Assembly: GCF_027568515.1 (NCBI RefSeq)
Contig: NZ_JANKZF010000001.1
Coordinates: 310,001 to 374,000, forward strand
DNA length: 64,000 nucleotides
Origin: Arthrobacter sp. HY1533
GTDB taxonomy: Bacteria; Actinomycetota; Actinomycetes; Actinomycetales; Micrococcaceae
Direction of reading: 5' to 3'
Shown: positions 1-8,560 of the stretch, piece by piece
Layout of the letters: the number at the start of each line of letters is the position of its first letter
How positions within the stretch are numbered: the stretch's first letter is position 1
Notes under the pieces: model-generated
Databases searched by the model: none
Told to the model about the DNA's origin: nothing
The model's input: the letters and a program-made list of their open reading frames with translations, nothing else
Position numbers and translations under genes: made by a program

Positions 1-1240
1 CCGGCACGCCGTCGCCTTCCTGCCCGTACAGCCAGTCGTTGTACTGGTAGTTGCCGTCGCCGCGGCTCTTGAACAGCAGGTTCCGGAGCGTGCGGGCCAG
101 GCCGGAGACATGCCATGACTCGCCCCAGACGCGAGCTGTGCGCTGGACACGGGCCGTGCGGCCGGCGCGGGCTTCGTTGAAGTCCTTGAAGGCGCCTTCC
201 CAGGCACTGGCGTCGATCCCGGAATCTGTAAAGACGGTTCCCTGCGTGACTTCCTGCAAAACGGCGGCATCTTCGAGAGCCTGGCAGGCGCCCTGGGCCA
301 AGTACTGGAGCATGGGGTGGGCGGCGTCGCCAATCAACGTCATGCGGCCGCTGACCCAGTTCTCAATCGGGTTCTTGTCGTACATGGGCCAGCGGATGCC
401 GGTTGCCAGGTTCTTCAGGGCTTCCCGAACAGCAGGAACACAGTCCTTGTAGGCCTCTTCCAGCTCGTCAACGCCACCGTACTGCTCCTCGCCACGCTCA
501 AACGAGGGCGACTTGAATACGGCAACGGTGTTCAGCAGCTCGCCCTTGCGCAGCGGGTACTGGACCAGGTGGCAGTTCGGGCCGAGGTAGACAATGACGT
601 CTTCCAGGTCGGCCTTCGGGGTGGAGTCCGTGATGGGCACCGTGCCGCGGTAGGCAACATAGGACGACGGAACCGGAACATCCTCTGAAACAGCCTTGCG
701 CAGGGTTGATTTCAAACCATCCGCGGCCAGAACGGCGTCGGCCTCATAGACGTCGCCGGTGGCGGCATAGGCGCGTGCCTTGTCCCCCTGGGTCTCGACC
801 TTTTCAACGAAGACGCCGTTGAGCAGCCTCACGCCGGACTCCTGGCAGGCTTCCAGCAGGATCCTGTGGAGGTCGCTGCGGTGGATCACCACGTAGGGGG
901 CGCCGTAGCGCTCTTCGAATTCTGCGCCAAGGGTCTGGCGGGTGAGTTCTTCGCCGCTGACGGCGTCACGGAAAACCAAGTGCTTGGGCTGCACACCGAT
1001 TTCCAAGGCCTTTTCCAGCAAGCCCCAGCGCTTCAAAACACGCGAGGCATTCGGGGCCATCTGCAATCCGGCACCCACTTCGCCGAACGCCGGAGCATTT
1101 TCAACGAGAGTGACACTGGCACCGTTTTCCCGCAAGGCGAGAGCCCCAGCCAAACCGGCCATGCCGCCACCGATCACCAGAACATCCTGTGCCGGAGTGG
1201 TATTGATCTTCTCTGTGGTGGAACTGGATGAGTTAGACAT
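1..1240 (-). CDS. FAD-dependent monooxygenase, probable 3-hydroxybenzoate 6-hydroxylase (3' end outside window)
   Basis: This is a single-component flavin hydroxylase expected to convert 3-hydroxybenzoate to gentisate with NAD(P)H and O2. About 413 codons are visible, and the 3' end lies beyond base 1. The N-terminal Rossmann motif VLVIGGGMAGLAGALAL binds FAD. LAADGLKS carries the DG motif, and LIGDAAHPMLQYLAQGACQA is the second FAD-binding motif typical of salicylate/3-hydroxybenzoate hydroxylases. The ATG at 1240 overlaps the end of the upstream transporter gene by 8 bp, which implies translational coupling. The gentisate dioxygenase, isomerase and hydrolase genes nearby favour a gentisate-forming enzyme over a catechol-forming salicylate hydroxylase. 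The exact ring specificity is inferred. Confidence 0.85.
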   Translation of the reverse strand, partial: MSNSSSSTTEKINTTPAQDVLVIGGGMAGLAGALALRENGASVTLVENAPAFGEVGAGLQMAPNASRVLKRWGLLEKALEIGVQPKHLVFRDAVSGEELTRQTLGAEFEERYGAPYVVIHRSDLHRILLEACQESGVRLLNGVFVEKVETQGDKARAYAATGDVYEADAVLAADGLKSTLRKAVSEDVPVPSSYVAYRGTVPITDSTPKADLEDVIVYLGPNCHLVQYPLRKGELLNTVAVFKSPSFERGEEQYGGVDELEEAYKDCVPAVREALKNLATGIRWPMYDKNPIENWVSGRMTLIGDAAHPMLQYLAQGACQALEDAAVLQEVTQGTVFTDSGIDASAWEGAFKDFNEARAGRTARVQRTARVWGESWHVSGLARTLRNLLFKSRGDGNYQYNDWLYGQEGDGVP

Positions 1241-2543
1241 GGCTGCTTCCTACTTTTGTTGAAGAATTCGATGATGTGAATGGTGAGGGGCTGGCTTTGG
1301 CCCGGACCGAGATGACCCAGAGCAGAATCGCCGCAATCGCGGCGGCTCCGGCGAAAGCCAGGAAATTGGAGTTCACGCCAAGCCCGGCTGCGAGCAGGAA
1401 TCCGCCCGCCTGGGGGGCCGCCACGGCACCAATGCGTCCCACGCCGAGTGCCCAGCCAAGTGCCGTGCCGCGCAGGTGGCTTGGGTAACGGGTGGCGACG
1501 GCGGCGATGATGAGGCACTGTGTGCCGTGGGTGCCCACGCCGGCCAGGACCAGCATGGCGTAGACAAGGAATACGGGCGGACCGGTCATGATGACCGCCA
1601 GAGCTGCTGCCGCGACAGCTGCTGCGACAATTCCGGTGCGGATGGGCCCAAACCGGCCACCGGCCCACGCCGTGATGACAGAACCAGCCACGGCACCCAG
1701 GTTCAGGGCGATGGCAAAGGTCAGCGCCGAGCCAAGGTTGTAGCCTGCCATTTGCATGAGGTTGGGCAACCAGGTGCCCAACCCGTACCAGGCAAACAAG
1801 GTGGCAACGGTGGCCAGCGCAAATAGGACGCTGGCACCCAGGTAGGGAGCCTTCAGCAAGGCACCGAAGCCGCCACGCTCCCCCGTCGAACGCGGAGCGG
1901 CCGTCTTGGGCAGGTACTTGATTCCCAGGGGAACAACAATGACCAGTGCCAAGCCGGCGATCAAGAACATGACCGGCCAGCCGAAGAGCGGGATCAACGG
2001 GATGCCAACCAGTGCCGCCAGGGTACCGCCAATGGGGACGCCGGACATCATCAAGGTGGCAATGGCAGAACGCCATTTCTCGGGCACCAATTCAGCCACG
2101 AGGGCGTTGGCCGACGGCACCAGACCGCCCAAACCAATGCCGGCGAGCAGTCGCAAAGCGCCAAAAACGTAGGCATTGGGCGCGAAGGCACATGCGGCGC
2201 TCAAAACCGAAAAGGCGATCGCGCAGGCCAAGATGGTGCGCCGGCGGCCCAGCGCATCAGCGAGCCGGCCGGCAACGATTGCACCAATCATCATGCCCAC
2301 AAACGCCAGGGAGCCAACTGTGCCGGCAGTTGCCTTGGTCAGGCCCCAGCCGGTGTCGTTGATCAGCGAGGACTGGACGGTGCCAAAGACAATCAGGTCG
2401 TATCCATCAAAGACCACCAGCAGCCAGCAAACCAGAACGGCCATCAATGATGCACGCGGGAACTTGGCCGGCTGCGCTGCAGGCCTGGTTCGGGTCACAC
2501 CGGCGGTTTTGCCTGTTGTGACGGGGTTGTTTGTGTAATCCAT
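1233..2543 (-). CDS. MFS transporter, aromatic acid:H+ symporter family
   Basis: This 436-residue protein has about 12 hydrophobic segments. The first carries VVFDGYDLIVFGTV, the D-G-Y-D signature of the aromatic acid:H+ symporter family (PcaK, BenK, GenK). The cytoplasmic loop GRLADALGRRRT between segments 2 and 3 is the usual MFS motif. It probably imports 3-hydroxybenzoate or gentisate. The ATG at 2543 was chosen because the open frame upstream runs through the divergent IclR gene and lacks transporter character. The gene is co-directional with the hydroxylase and overlaps it by 8 bp. It is divergent from the IclR gene, and a palindromic operator lies between them. Confidence 0.88.
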   Translation of the reverse strand: MDYTNNPVTTGKTAGVTRTRPAAQPAKFPRASLMAVLVCWLLVVFDGYDLIVFGTVQSSLINDTGWGLTKATAGTVGSLAFVGMMIGAIVAGRLADALGRRRTILACAIAFSVLSAACAFAPNAYVFGALRLLAGIGLGGLVPSANALVAELVPEKWRSAIATLMMSGVPIGGTLAALVGIPLIPLFGWPVMFLIAGLALVIVVPLGIKYLPKTAAPRSTGERGGFGALLKAPYLGASVLFALATVATLFAWYGLGTWLPNLMQMAGYNLGSALTFAIALNLGAVAGSVITAWAGGRFGPIRTGIVAAAVAAAALAVIMTGPPVFLVYAMLVLAGVGTHGTQCLIIAAVATRYPSHLRGTALGWALGVGRIGAVAAPQAGGFLLAAGLGVNSNFLAFAGAAAIAAILLWVISVRAKASPSPFTSSNSSTKVGSSHV

Positions 2544-2583
2544 GCCATAAGGGTGGCCCACTTCACATTGGAGAGGCAATATA

Positions 2584-2600
2584 ATTCTATTGTGCAGAAT
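2584..2600. promoter_or_regulatory. Candidate IclR (GenR-like) operator 1
   Basis: The 17-bp imperfect palindrome ATTCTATTGTGCAGAAT lies 41 bp upstream of the transporter ATG and 22 bp upstream of the chosen IclR start. It has ATTCT/AGAAT arms separated by 7 bp and matches the perfect palindrome at 3397-3413 in 13 of 17 positions. It probably serves for autoregulation and transporter control. Confidence 0.6.
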
Positions 2601-2621
2601 AACGAGTTTCGGAAAAAACCC

Positions 2622-3389
2622 ATGTATCCCATCGAGGCCGTAGACAACGCCCTGCTCCTGTTGCAGCTGTTGCGCGACGGCGGCAAGCTGCGGCTCAAGG
2701 ATGCGGCTGCCGAACTGGGCGTGGCCCCGTCCACGGCGCACCGGCTGCTGGCGATGCTTGTCTACCGCGGGTTCGCAGTCCAGGACGAGCACAAGAACTA
2801 CGTTCCTGGAGTGGCCATTGGCGTGGGTCCTGCGGGACTTGGCTGGACAAGGCAGCTGAGGCAACTGGCCCAACCCCACATGGAGCTGCTCTCCAGCCAA
2901 CTCAATGAGACGGTCAACCTCATGGTGCGCGTGGGCACCAAGGTCAGGTTCCTCAGTACAGCCGAAGGAAGCAACGCCCTGCGGGTGGGCGACAGGCAAG
3001 GCAGCGTCATGCCAGCCCACAAGGCTTCCGGCGGCAAGGCCATTCTGGCCGAACTGGATGCGGACATGGTGCACAAGCTCTTTTCCAGCAGCAGTGCCGA
3101 GATTGGCGGCGACCACATCACGGAAGTAGACTTTCCGGCTTTCATGCGGGAATTGGAGGCAATTCGCCGCAATGGTTTTGCCGCCAACTTCGAAGGCACA
3201 GAGGAAGGAATCAGTGCCTTGGGCATGGCACTGCACAACAATGCCGGGGACGTGGTTGGCGCCATCAGTGTTGCCACGCCCATCGCCCGCTTCCGCCCGC
3301 TCTTTGATGCCGGACTGGTGCAGTGCCTGTCCGAGGCCAGGCGCCAGCTGGAGCTGGACATTGCCGCCAACCCCGTCAACAGGGACTAA
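2622..3389 (+). CDS. IclR-family transcriptional regulator of the gentisate cluster
   Basis: The 255-residue protein has an N-terminal winged helix (residues about 5-60, with LRLKDAAAELGVAPSTAHRL as the recognition region) and a C-terminal IclR effector-binding domain (about 75-250, including HKASGGKAILAEL). It sits between the transporter/hydroxylase unit and the gentisate dioxygenase operon, as GenR does in Corynebacterium. It probably responds to 3-hydroxybenzoate or gentisate. The ATG at 2622 is preferred. An upstream in-frame ATG at 2553 would place the palindromic operator inside the coding region, and homologous IclR proteins begin close to the helix-turn-helix. Confidence 0.87.
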   Translation: MYPIEAVDNALLLLQLLRDGGKLRLKDAAAELGVAPSTAHRLLAMLVYRGFAVQDEHKNYVPGVAIGVGPAGLGWTRQLRQLAQPHMELLSSQLNETVNLMVRVGTKVRFLSTAEGSNALRVGDRQGSVMPAHKASGGKAILAELDADMVHKLFSSSSAEIGGDHITEVDFPAFMRELEAIRRNGFAANFEGTEEGISALGMALHNNAGDVVGAISVATPIARFRPLFDAGLVQCLSEARRQLELDIAANPVNRD

Positions 3390-3396
3390 AGGCCGG

Positions 3397-3413
3397 ATTC
3401 TGTCAGACAGAAT
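3397..3413. promoter_or_regulatory. Candidate IclR (GenR-like) operator 2, perfect palindrome
   Basis: ATTCTGTCAGACAGAAT is a perfect 8-bp inverted repeat around one central base, about 92 bp upstream of the gentisate dioxygenase start. It shares its arms with the site at 2584-2600. The same regulator could therefore act on both transcription units. Confidence 0.65.
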
Positions 3414-3504
3414 ATGTTTGATGCTTTGACCCGCCCCCACCTACTGTTGTGACGAGAGCAACATTCTTGTCCATCAAAAACAGATCACAGCAGGAGGCCC
3501 CCAA

Positions 3505-4638
3505 GTGTCTATCGACGCCGATAACATCACGCATGAGTCAGTTGCCGCCGGGCAGGGCGTGCCTGAGGCGACGCCTGAAGAGGCCGCCGCGTTGGAGGTG
3601 TTGTATCAGGATTTTGAGCAGGAGAACTTGATTCCCCTCTGGACGCAGATCGCTGATTTGATGCCGATGGTGCCCACGCCCAAGGCTGTCCCTCATGTGT
3701 GGCGCTGGAACACGCTGTTGCCTTTGGCTGAGCGTTCCGGTGATCTGGTGCCCGTGGGTCGCGGCGGAGAACGCCGGGCGATTGCCCTGGCGAACCCGGG
3801 CCTGGACGGCAAGCCCTATGTCACCCCGACGTTGTGGGCAGCCATCCAGTACTTGGGTGGACATGAAACAGCCCCCGAGCACCGGCACTCCCAAAATGCC
3901 TTCCGCTTCGTCGTCGAGGGCGAAGGAGTCTGGACTGTAGTTAACGGTGACCCCGTCCGCATGTCGCGTGGCGATTTCCTGTTGACCCCGGGTTGGAATT
4001 TCCATGGCCACCACAATGAGACTGATCAGCCCATGGCCTGGATCGATGGCCTGGACATCCCGTTCGTGCACTACACCGATACTGCGTTCTTTGAATTCGG
4101 CACCGAGCGGGTCACGGATGAATCAACTCCCGACATCTCCCGATCAGAGCGCCTCTGGGCAAACCCCGGCCTGCGTCCGCTCTCTGGTCTGCAAAACACC
4201 ATCTCCTCCCCCATCGGCGCCTACCGTTGGGAACACACCGATCGGGCCCTGGCCGAACAACTCCGCCTCGAAGATGAGGGCCACCCGGCCACTGTTTCCC
4301 AGGGCCACGCGGCCGTGCGATTCGTGAACCCGACCACCGGCGGCGATGTCATGTCCACCATCCGGGCCCAGTTCCACCGCCTGCGTGCCGGCGCCTCGAC
4401 GGACACTGTCCGTGAAGTCGGCTCCAGTGTCTACCAGGTCTTCGAAGGCCGCGGCTCGATCGTGATCAACGGCGAAACAAACAACCTGGAAAAGGGTGAC
4501 CTGATCGTTGTCCCGTCGTGGGCCGCCTGGTCGATCCACGCCGACACCGAATTCGACTTGTTCCAGTTCGGCGACCACCCCATCATCGAACGCCTCAACC
4601 TCAACCGCAGCTTCATCGAAGGACGCACCAACTCATGA
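3505..4638 (+). CDS. gtdA: Gentisate 1,2-dioxygenase
   Basis: This Fe(II) enzyme opens the ring of gentisate to give maleylpyruvate. The 377-residue protein has the bicupin layout of the family. The first cupin carries APEHRHSQNAFRFVVEGEG and the HGHHNE segment, which supply the iron-binding histidines. The second, degenerate cupin covers about residues 270-365. Translation starts at a GTG at 3505 behind a strong AGGAGG at 3492-3497. The stop overlaps the ATG of the next gene (ATGA), so the three downstream pathway genes form one operon. A candidate IclR palindrome lies in the promoter region. Confidence 0.93.
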   Translation: MSIDADNITHESVAAGQGVPEATPEEAAALEVLYQDFEQENLIPLWTQIADLMPMVPTPKAVPHVWRWNTLLPLAERSGDLVPVGRGGERRAIALANPGLDGKPYVTPTLWAAIQYLGGHETAPEHRHSQNAFRFVVEGEGVWTVVNGDPVRMSRGDFLLTPGWNFHGHHNETDQPMAWIDGLDIPFVHYTDTAFFEFGTERVTDESTPDISRSERLWANPGLRPLSGLQNTISSPIGAYRWEHTDRALAEQLRLEDEGHPATVSQGHAAVRFVNPTTGGDVMSTIRAQFHRLRAGASTDTVREVGSSVYQVFEGRGSIVINGETNNLEKGDLIVVPSWAAWSIHADTEFDLFQFGDHPIIERLNLNRSFIEGRTNS

Positions 4639-5468
4639 AACTTCTGACTCTCCGCACCCCCAACGGCACCACCGGCACCCAGGCGGTGCGCCAGGACGAC
4701 GACACCCTCACCGAAATTGACGGCTACGCGTCCGTTGGTGAGCTGCTGAAGAACCCGGAATGGAAAGCTGTCGCCGCAGCAGCCACCGGCGCAACCCACG
4801 CCTACGACGGCGCTGACTTGGCCGCCGTCGTCCCCGCACCCGGCAAGATCATTTGCGTGGGCCACAACTACCGCAACCACATCAAGGAAATGGGTCGGGA
4901 CGTCCCGCCTTACCCCACCCTGTTTGCCAAGTACGCCGAGTCCCTGATTGGCCCCAACGATGACTTGGCCCTGCCGCCGGAATCAGAGTCCGTGGACTGG
5001 GAAGCCGAACTCGCAGTGATCATCGGCAAGCCCGGGCGCCGCATCGCCGAAGCCGATGCCAAGGACCACATCGCCGGCTACGCCGTGCTCAACGATGTCT
5101 CCATGCGCGACTACCAGTTCCGTACCATCCAGTGGCTTCAGGGCAAGACCTGGGAAAACAGCACACCGTTCGGTCCGGCCCTGGTCACCACCGACGAGTT
5201 CACCGCCGGCCCGCTCATGACCAGCGCGGTCGACGGGGAAATCATGCAGTCAACCCCCACGGGCGATGTTGTCTTCACCCCGGAATTTCTGGTTCACTAC
5301 ATCTCCACCATCATCACCCTCAACCCCGGCGACGTCATTGCCACCGGAACTCCGGGCGGCGTGGGCCACGCCCGCGAGCCCAAGCGCTACCTCGCCGAGG
5401 GCCAGATCCTGGTCACCAGCATCGAGGGCCTGGGTCAGCTGAGCAACAAAGTGGTCAAGGAAGCCTGA
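4635..5468 (+). CDS. Fumarylacetoacetate hydrolase family protein, probable fumarylpyruvate hydrolase
   Basis: It is expected to cleave fumarylpyruvate into fumarate and pyruvate, the last step of the gentisate pathway. The 277-residue protein has an N-terminal domain of about 60 residues and then the FAH fold. KIICVGHNYRNHIKEMG, DWEAELAVIIGKPGR and the NDVSMRDYQ segment include the acidic metal ligands. GDVIATGTPGGVGHAR is the C-terminal family motif. The ATG overlaps the dioxygenase stop by 4 bp, and its own stop shares a base with the ATG of the isomerase gene. Family membership is clear; the substrate is inferred from context. Confidence 0.9.
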   Translation: MKLLTLRTPNGTTGTQAVRQDDDTLTEIDGYASVGELLKNPEWKAVAAAATGATHAYDGADLAAVVPAPGKIICVGHNYRNHIKEMGRDVPPYPTLFAKYAESLIGPNDDLALPPESESVDWEAELAVIIGKPGRRIAEADAKDHIAGYAVLNDVSMRDYQFRTIQWLQGKTWENSTPFGPALVTTDEFTAGPLMTSAVDGEIMQSTPTGDVVFTPEFLVHYISTIITLNPGDVIATGTPGGVGHAREPKRYLAEGQILVTSIEGLGQLSNKVVKEA

Positions 5469-6187
5469 TGGTCGCCCGCCACGATTTGACCACCGATCCG
5501 CGCTTGCAGGACGCCCTCCTGCAAGCGCGGCGCGGTACCGCGTTCTTCGCCCGGAAACTCAACGAGCTCTCCGATGACGAGCTCGACGGCGATTCGCTGC
5601 TTCCCGGCTGGAGCCGCCGACACGTGGTCGCGCACGTTGGCTACAACGCCCGCGCGATTGCCCGGCTCATCGAGTGGGCAGCGACGGGGGTGGAGACGCC
5701 CATGTACCTCTCCCCCGCGGCACGCAACCAGGAAATCGACTTCGGCGCCACCCTGTCCCCCATTGCACTGCGCAACCTGACTGACCACGCCGCCGTGCAC
5801 CTCAGCGTGGAATGGCGCGACCTGCCCGATGCCAACTGGGGCAACCAGGTCAAAACCGCCCAGGGCCGCACCGTGCCGGCTTCGGAGACCGTGTGGATGC
5901 GCACCCGCGAAGTCTGGATCCACGCCGTCGACCTCAACAACGGCGCCACTGTTGGCGACATTCCGGCACCCATCTTGGAACGGCTGTTGACCGATATCAC
6001 GAGCGCCTGGAAAACACGCGGCACTGATGCCGGTCTCATCATCGCAGTTGAAGAAAGCAGCATCCGCTACGGGGATACTTCCAACCCCGACGCCGTCGTT
6101 GTTTCCGGACCGCTGGCAGCCATCACTGCCTGGGCAACAGGCCGCGGCACCATCCCCAACACACCCATAGCACCCGCCTGGATGTAA
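5468..6187 (+). CDS. Mycothiol-dependent maleylpyruvate isomerase
   Basis: It isomerises maleylpyruvate to fumarylpyruvate using mycothiol as cofactor, as in Corynebacterium glutamicum. The 239-residue protein has the DinB-like four-helix N-terminal domain. The metal-binding residues are in LLPGWSRRHVVAHVGYNARA (His) and WMRTREVWIHAVDL (Glu and His). A small C-terminal domain follows. The ATG at 5468 overlaps the previous stop. An upstream in-frame extension exists but runs antiparallel to the hydrolase reading frame and is rejected. A strong terminator follows 32 bp downstream. The use of mycothiol also supports actinobacterial origin. Confidence 0.9.
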   Translation: MVARHDLTTDPRLQDALLQARRGTAFFARKLNELSDDELDGDSLLPGWSRRHVVAHVGYNARAIARLIEWAATGVETPMYLSPAARNQEIDFGATLSPIALRNLTDHAAVHLSVEWRDLPDANWGNQVKTAQGRTVPASETVWMRTREVWIHAVDLNNGATVGDIPAPILERLLTDITSAWKTRGTDAGLIIAVEESSIRYGDTSNPDAVVVSGPLAAITAWATGRGTIPNTPIAPAWM

Positions 6188-6218
6188 GGCTCAGGCGAAC
6201 GTAGGCACAAGCAACAAC

Positions 6219-6253
6219 AAGATGGTGGGACTCCTCCGAGTCCCACCATCTTT
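6219..6253. terminator. Bidirectional intrinsic terminator
   Basis: A perfect 15-bp stem (6219-6233 with 6238-6252) with a 4-base loop is flanked by A and T runs on the two sides. It separates the gentisate operon from the convergent small monooxygenase gene. Confidence 0.9.
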
Positions 6254-6272
6254 ACTATCAGTCCCTGAAGCT

Positions 6273-6596
6273 TCAGCCGATCTGCAGTTCTCCCATGTCG
6301 CCCCACGCATCGCCGTCGACCTTGCGGGAGACGATCTTGGGCGTGGACGCCAGCGCGGGGCGCATGGATTCCAGGCCGGCCTTGAAATGGTCGCTGTTGA
6401 CGTGGGCGCCGGCGGCGTCGTCGTCCAGGAATGCTTCAACCAGGACGAATTCGCTGGGGTCCTCGACGCTGCGGGACCAGTCAAACCACAGGTTGCCGGG
6501 TTCCTGGCGTGTGGCGGTGGTGAACGGACCCACGAGGTCCATGAAGTTTTCGGTGTAGTCGGGCTTGGTCTGGAATTTTACGACGATAAAGTACAT
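6273..6596 (-). CDS. Putative quinol monooxygenase (ABM/YgiN family)
   Basis: The 107-residue protein is one antibiotic-biosynthesis-monooxygenase (ferredoxin-like alpha/beta) domain. Typical features are the start MYFIVVKFQTKPDY, the segment PGNLWFDWSRSVEDP, FVLVEAFLDDDAAGAHVNS and the helix with H-F-K-A-G-L. Proteins of this family oxidise quinols or other aromatics without a bound cofactor, or have no known substrate. The gene is convergent to the gentisate operon. It has a regulatory box at 6638-6659 that closely resembles one upstream of the amine permease. A role in aromatic or quinone metabolism is inferred only. Confidence 0.8.
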   Translation of the reverse strand: MYFIVVKFQTKPDYTENFMDLVGPFTTATRQEPGNLWFDWSRSVEDPSEFVLVEAFLDDDAAGAHVNSDHFKAGLESMRPALASTPKIVSRKVDGDAWGDMGELQIG

Positions 6597-6637
6597 GCTC
6601 CAATGCTAGGCAGGGCACCAGCACAGCCGAAAGTTCC

Positions 6638-6659
6638 TCTATCGGATAATGAGAATCGA
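6638..6659. promoter_or_regulatory. Candidate IclR-type box upstream of the quinol monooxygenase gene
   Basis: A 22-bp element with core ATAATGAGAAT lies 42 bp upstream of the start at 6596. It matches the element at 14276-14297 in 18 of 22 positions. Both contain short TCT/AGA inverted arms. Confidence 0.45.
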
Positions 6660-6678
6660 GCAAAACCAAGCCCGGACT

Positions 6679-7353
6679 TCACCAGCCGCGGTTGCGCCAT
6701 TCCGGCAGGGCCGGGCGTTCGGCGCCCAGCGTGGTGGCATCGCCGTGGCCGGGAAGGACGAAAGCGTCATCGGGATAGACGCCAAAGAGGCGTTCCTCAA
6801 CGTCGTTGAGCAGCGAGGTGAATCGTTCAGGATCCTGCTCCGTGTTGCCCACCCCGCCCGGGAAAAGTGAATCCCCACTGAGAATCACTGTGGCCCCACT
6901 TCCTCCCCCGGCTTCCAGCACGTAGGCGATGGAACCCGGGGTGTGGCCACGCAGATGTACCGCCTTGAGCACCAAGCCGTCAACATCCACCACGTCGCCA
7001 TGGTCCAGCAGTCGGCCTGTGACAACCCCGGATTCGGCCTCGATGGCGGCCGAGTCGGCCCTGCCTGCCACAGTTGCGGCGCCCGTCTCTGCAGTCAGCT
7101 CGGCCAGGGCGCGCACATGGTCCCAGTGGCTGTGAGTCGTGGCAATGAGCTTCAGTTCCGTAGGTTCCTGCGAGTCGTTGGCAGAGGCGTCCAGGAGTGC
7201 GCGAACGGCAGGGGCATCGTCCGCGGCGTCAACCAGGATCTGGGCTCCTGTGCGCTTCGCCGTGAGGAGGTAGACGTTGTTCGCCATGGCTGAGACGGCG
7301 ATACGTCGGATAACCACCGATGGAAGGTCAAGAACAAGGGTCGATACATTCAT
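6679..7353 (-). CDS. MBL-fold metallo-hydrolase
   Basis: The 224-residue protein is a metallo-beta-lactamase-fold hydrolase. The metal ligands are in THSHWDH, the HLRGHTPGS segment, SGDSLF and LPGHGDAT, which is the standard order. The family includes glyoxalase II and many thioester or lactone hydrolases. Nothing in the sequence fixes the substrate. The start at 7353 puts the first beta strand in the usual place. The gene lies between the small monooxygenase gene (82 bp away, same strand) and the divergent alcohol dehydrogenase gene. Confidence 0.85.
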   Translation of the reverse strand: MNVSTLVLDLPSVVIRRIAVSAMANNVYLLTAKRTGAQILVDAADDAPAVRALLDASANDSQEPTELKLIATTHSHWDHVRALAELTAETGAATVAGRADSAAIEAESGVVTGRLLDHGDVVDVDGLVLKAVHLRGHTPGSIAYVLEAGGGSGATVILSGDSLFPGGVGNTEQDPERFTSLLNDVEERLFGVYPDDAFVLPGHGDATTLGAERPALPEWRNRGW

Positions 7354-7499
7354 GGCTCAAGGCTAGCGCGGGTCGCGGCCAAAGGCCTGCCCCTGTTCTC
7401 AAAATCCGAGAGCAAACGTTCCGGCACGGTCCATGGTCGGCGAGTCTGGGAACGTCGCATCGAGAATTCCTCTGATGCACGAGCTCGAGGAGGAGCCAC

Positions 7500-8528
7500 G
7501 TGAAAGCCCTGAGACTGCATGAATATGGAAAACACCCCACGCTGGATGAAGTCGCCGAGCCGAAAATCACCGGCCCGTGGGATGTGATTGTCGACGTCGG
7601 AGCGGCAGGCCTGTGCCGCACCGACCTGCACATCATCGAAGGCCAATGGTCAGGCATCCAGGACCCCCATCTCCCCTACACTCTCGGCCACGAGAACGCG
7701 GGATGGGTCCGGGCGGTGGGAAGCGCGGTCCAAAACGTCGCCCCTGGCGACGCAGTGATCATGCACCCGCTGACCAGCTGCGGGCTGTGCCCGGCATGCC
7801 GCGTGGGCCAGGATGCACACTGTGAAAACGCCACCTTCCCCGGCGTCAGCGTTGACGGCGGCATGGCGCAGCAACTGCTGACCAATGCCCGAGCGGTTGT
7901 AAAGCTCGACGCCGGACTGGAACCGCGCCACGTCGCCGCCCTCGCCGACGCAGGCCTCACCGCCTACCACGCAGTGCGCAAGGCTTCGGAACTCCTGCAC
8001 CCGGGAACCCACGCCGTCGTGGTCGGCGCCGGCGGACTCGGCCACATTGGGGTCCAAAGCCTGGCCGCCATCACCTCGGCCCAAATCACCGTGGTGGACC
8101 GTTCCGAGGAAGCCCTGGAACTGGCCTCGAAACTCGGCGCCCACAACACTGTTCTGGCCACGGATGATGTCAGTGTCCAAAAGCAGGTCCAGGACATGAC
8201 CGGCGGCGGAGGCCATGTGCTTTTCGATTTCGTGGGCGAGGCCGGTGCTGAATTGCTGGCCCCCAGTCTGCTGCGGAACCGTGGATCACACTACGTCATC
8301 GGCTACGGAGGCGCCGTCAACGTCCCGACCATTGACATCATCTCCCGCGAAATCAACATCGTGGGAAACCTGGTCGGCACGTACAACGACCTGGTGGAAC
8401 TGATGACCCTCACCGCGGCGGGAAGCATTTCCCTGCACACCGCCGAATACCCCCTGGACGCCGCCCTGGATGCCATCGCAGACCTTGAAAACGGACGCAT
8501 CCGCGGCCGCGGCATTCTCATTCCCTAA
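7500..8528 (+). CDS. Zinc-dependent alcohol dehydrogenase (MDR superfamily, NAD(P)-dependent)
   Basis: The 342-residue medium-chain dehydrogenase has all family hallmarks. The catalytic zinc ligands are in [15 protein letters not shown] and GHENAGWV. The structural zinc cysteines are in [16 protein letters not shown]. The nucleotide-binding motif is [16 protein letters not shown]. Translation starts at a GTG at 7500 behind GAGGAGGAG. The family oxidises primary or secondary alcohols. The substrate is unknown, but an aryl or alkyl alcohol would fit the neighbourhood. A YbhB protein gene follows 32 bp downstream and is probably cotranscribed. Confidence 0.88.
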   Translation: MKALRLHEYGKHPTLDEVAEPKITGPWDVIVDVGAAGLCRTDLHIIEGQWSGIQDPHLPYTLGHENAGWVRAVGSAVQNVAPGDAVIMHPLTSCGLCPACRVGQDAHCENATFPGVSVDGGMAQQLLTNARAVVKLDAGLEPRHVAALADAGLTAYHAVRKASELLHPGTHAVVVGAGGLGHIGVQSLAAITSAQITVVDRSEEALELASKLGAHNTVLATDDVSVQKQVQDMTGGGGHVLFDFVGEAGAELLAPSLLRNRGSHYVIGYGGAVNVPTIDIISREINIVGNLVGTYNDLVELMTLTAAGSISLHTAEYPLDAALDAIADLENGRIRGRGILIP

Positions 8529-8560
8529 CCCTGCAACGCCAACACCCTCTAGGAGAAACC

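Noticed and set aside
2544-3440. Long minus-strand open frame extending the MFS transporter upstream to 3440
   Set aside because: It runs antisense through the IclR gene, whose protein is clearly real, and the extra residues have no membrane or family character.
5132-5467. In-frame extension upstream of the maleylpyruvate isomerase
   Set aside because: It lies on the sense strand of the hydrolase gene in another frame, with a His/Pro/Arg-rich translation typical of a shadow frame.
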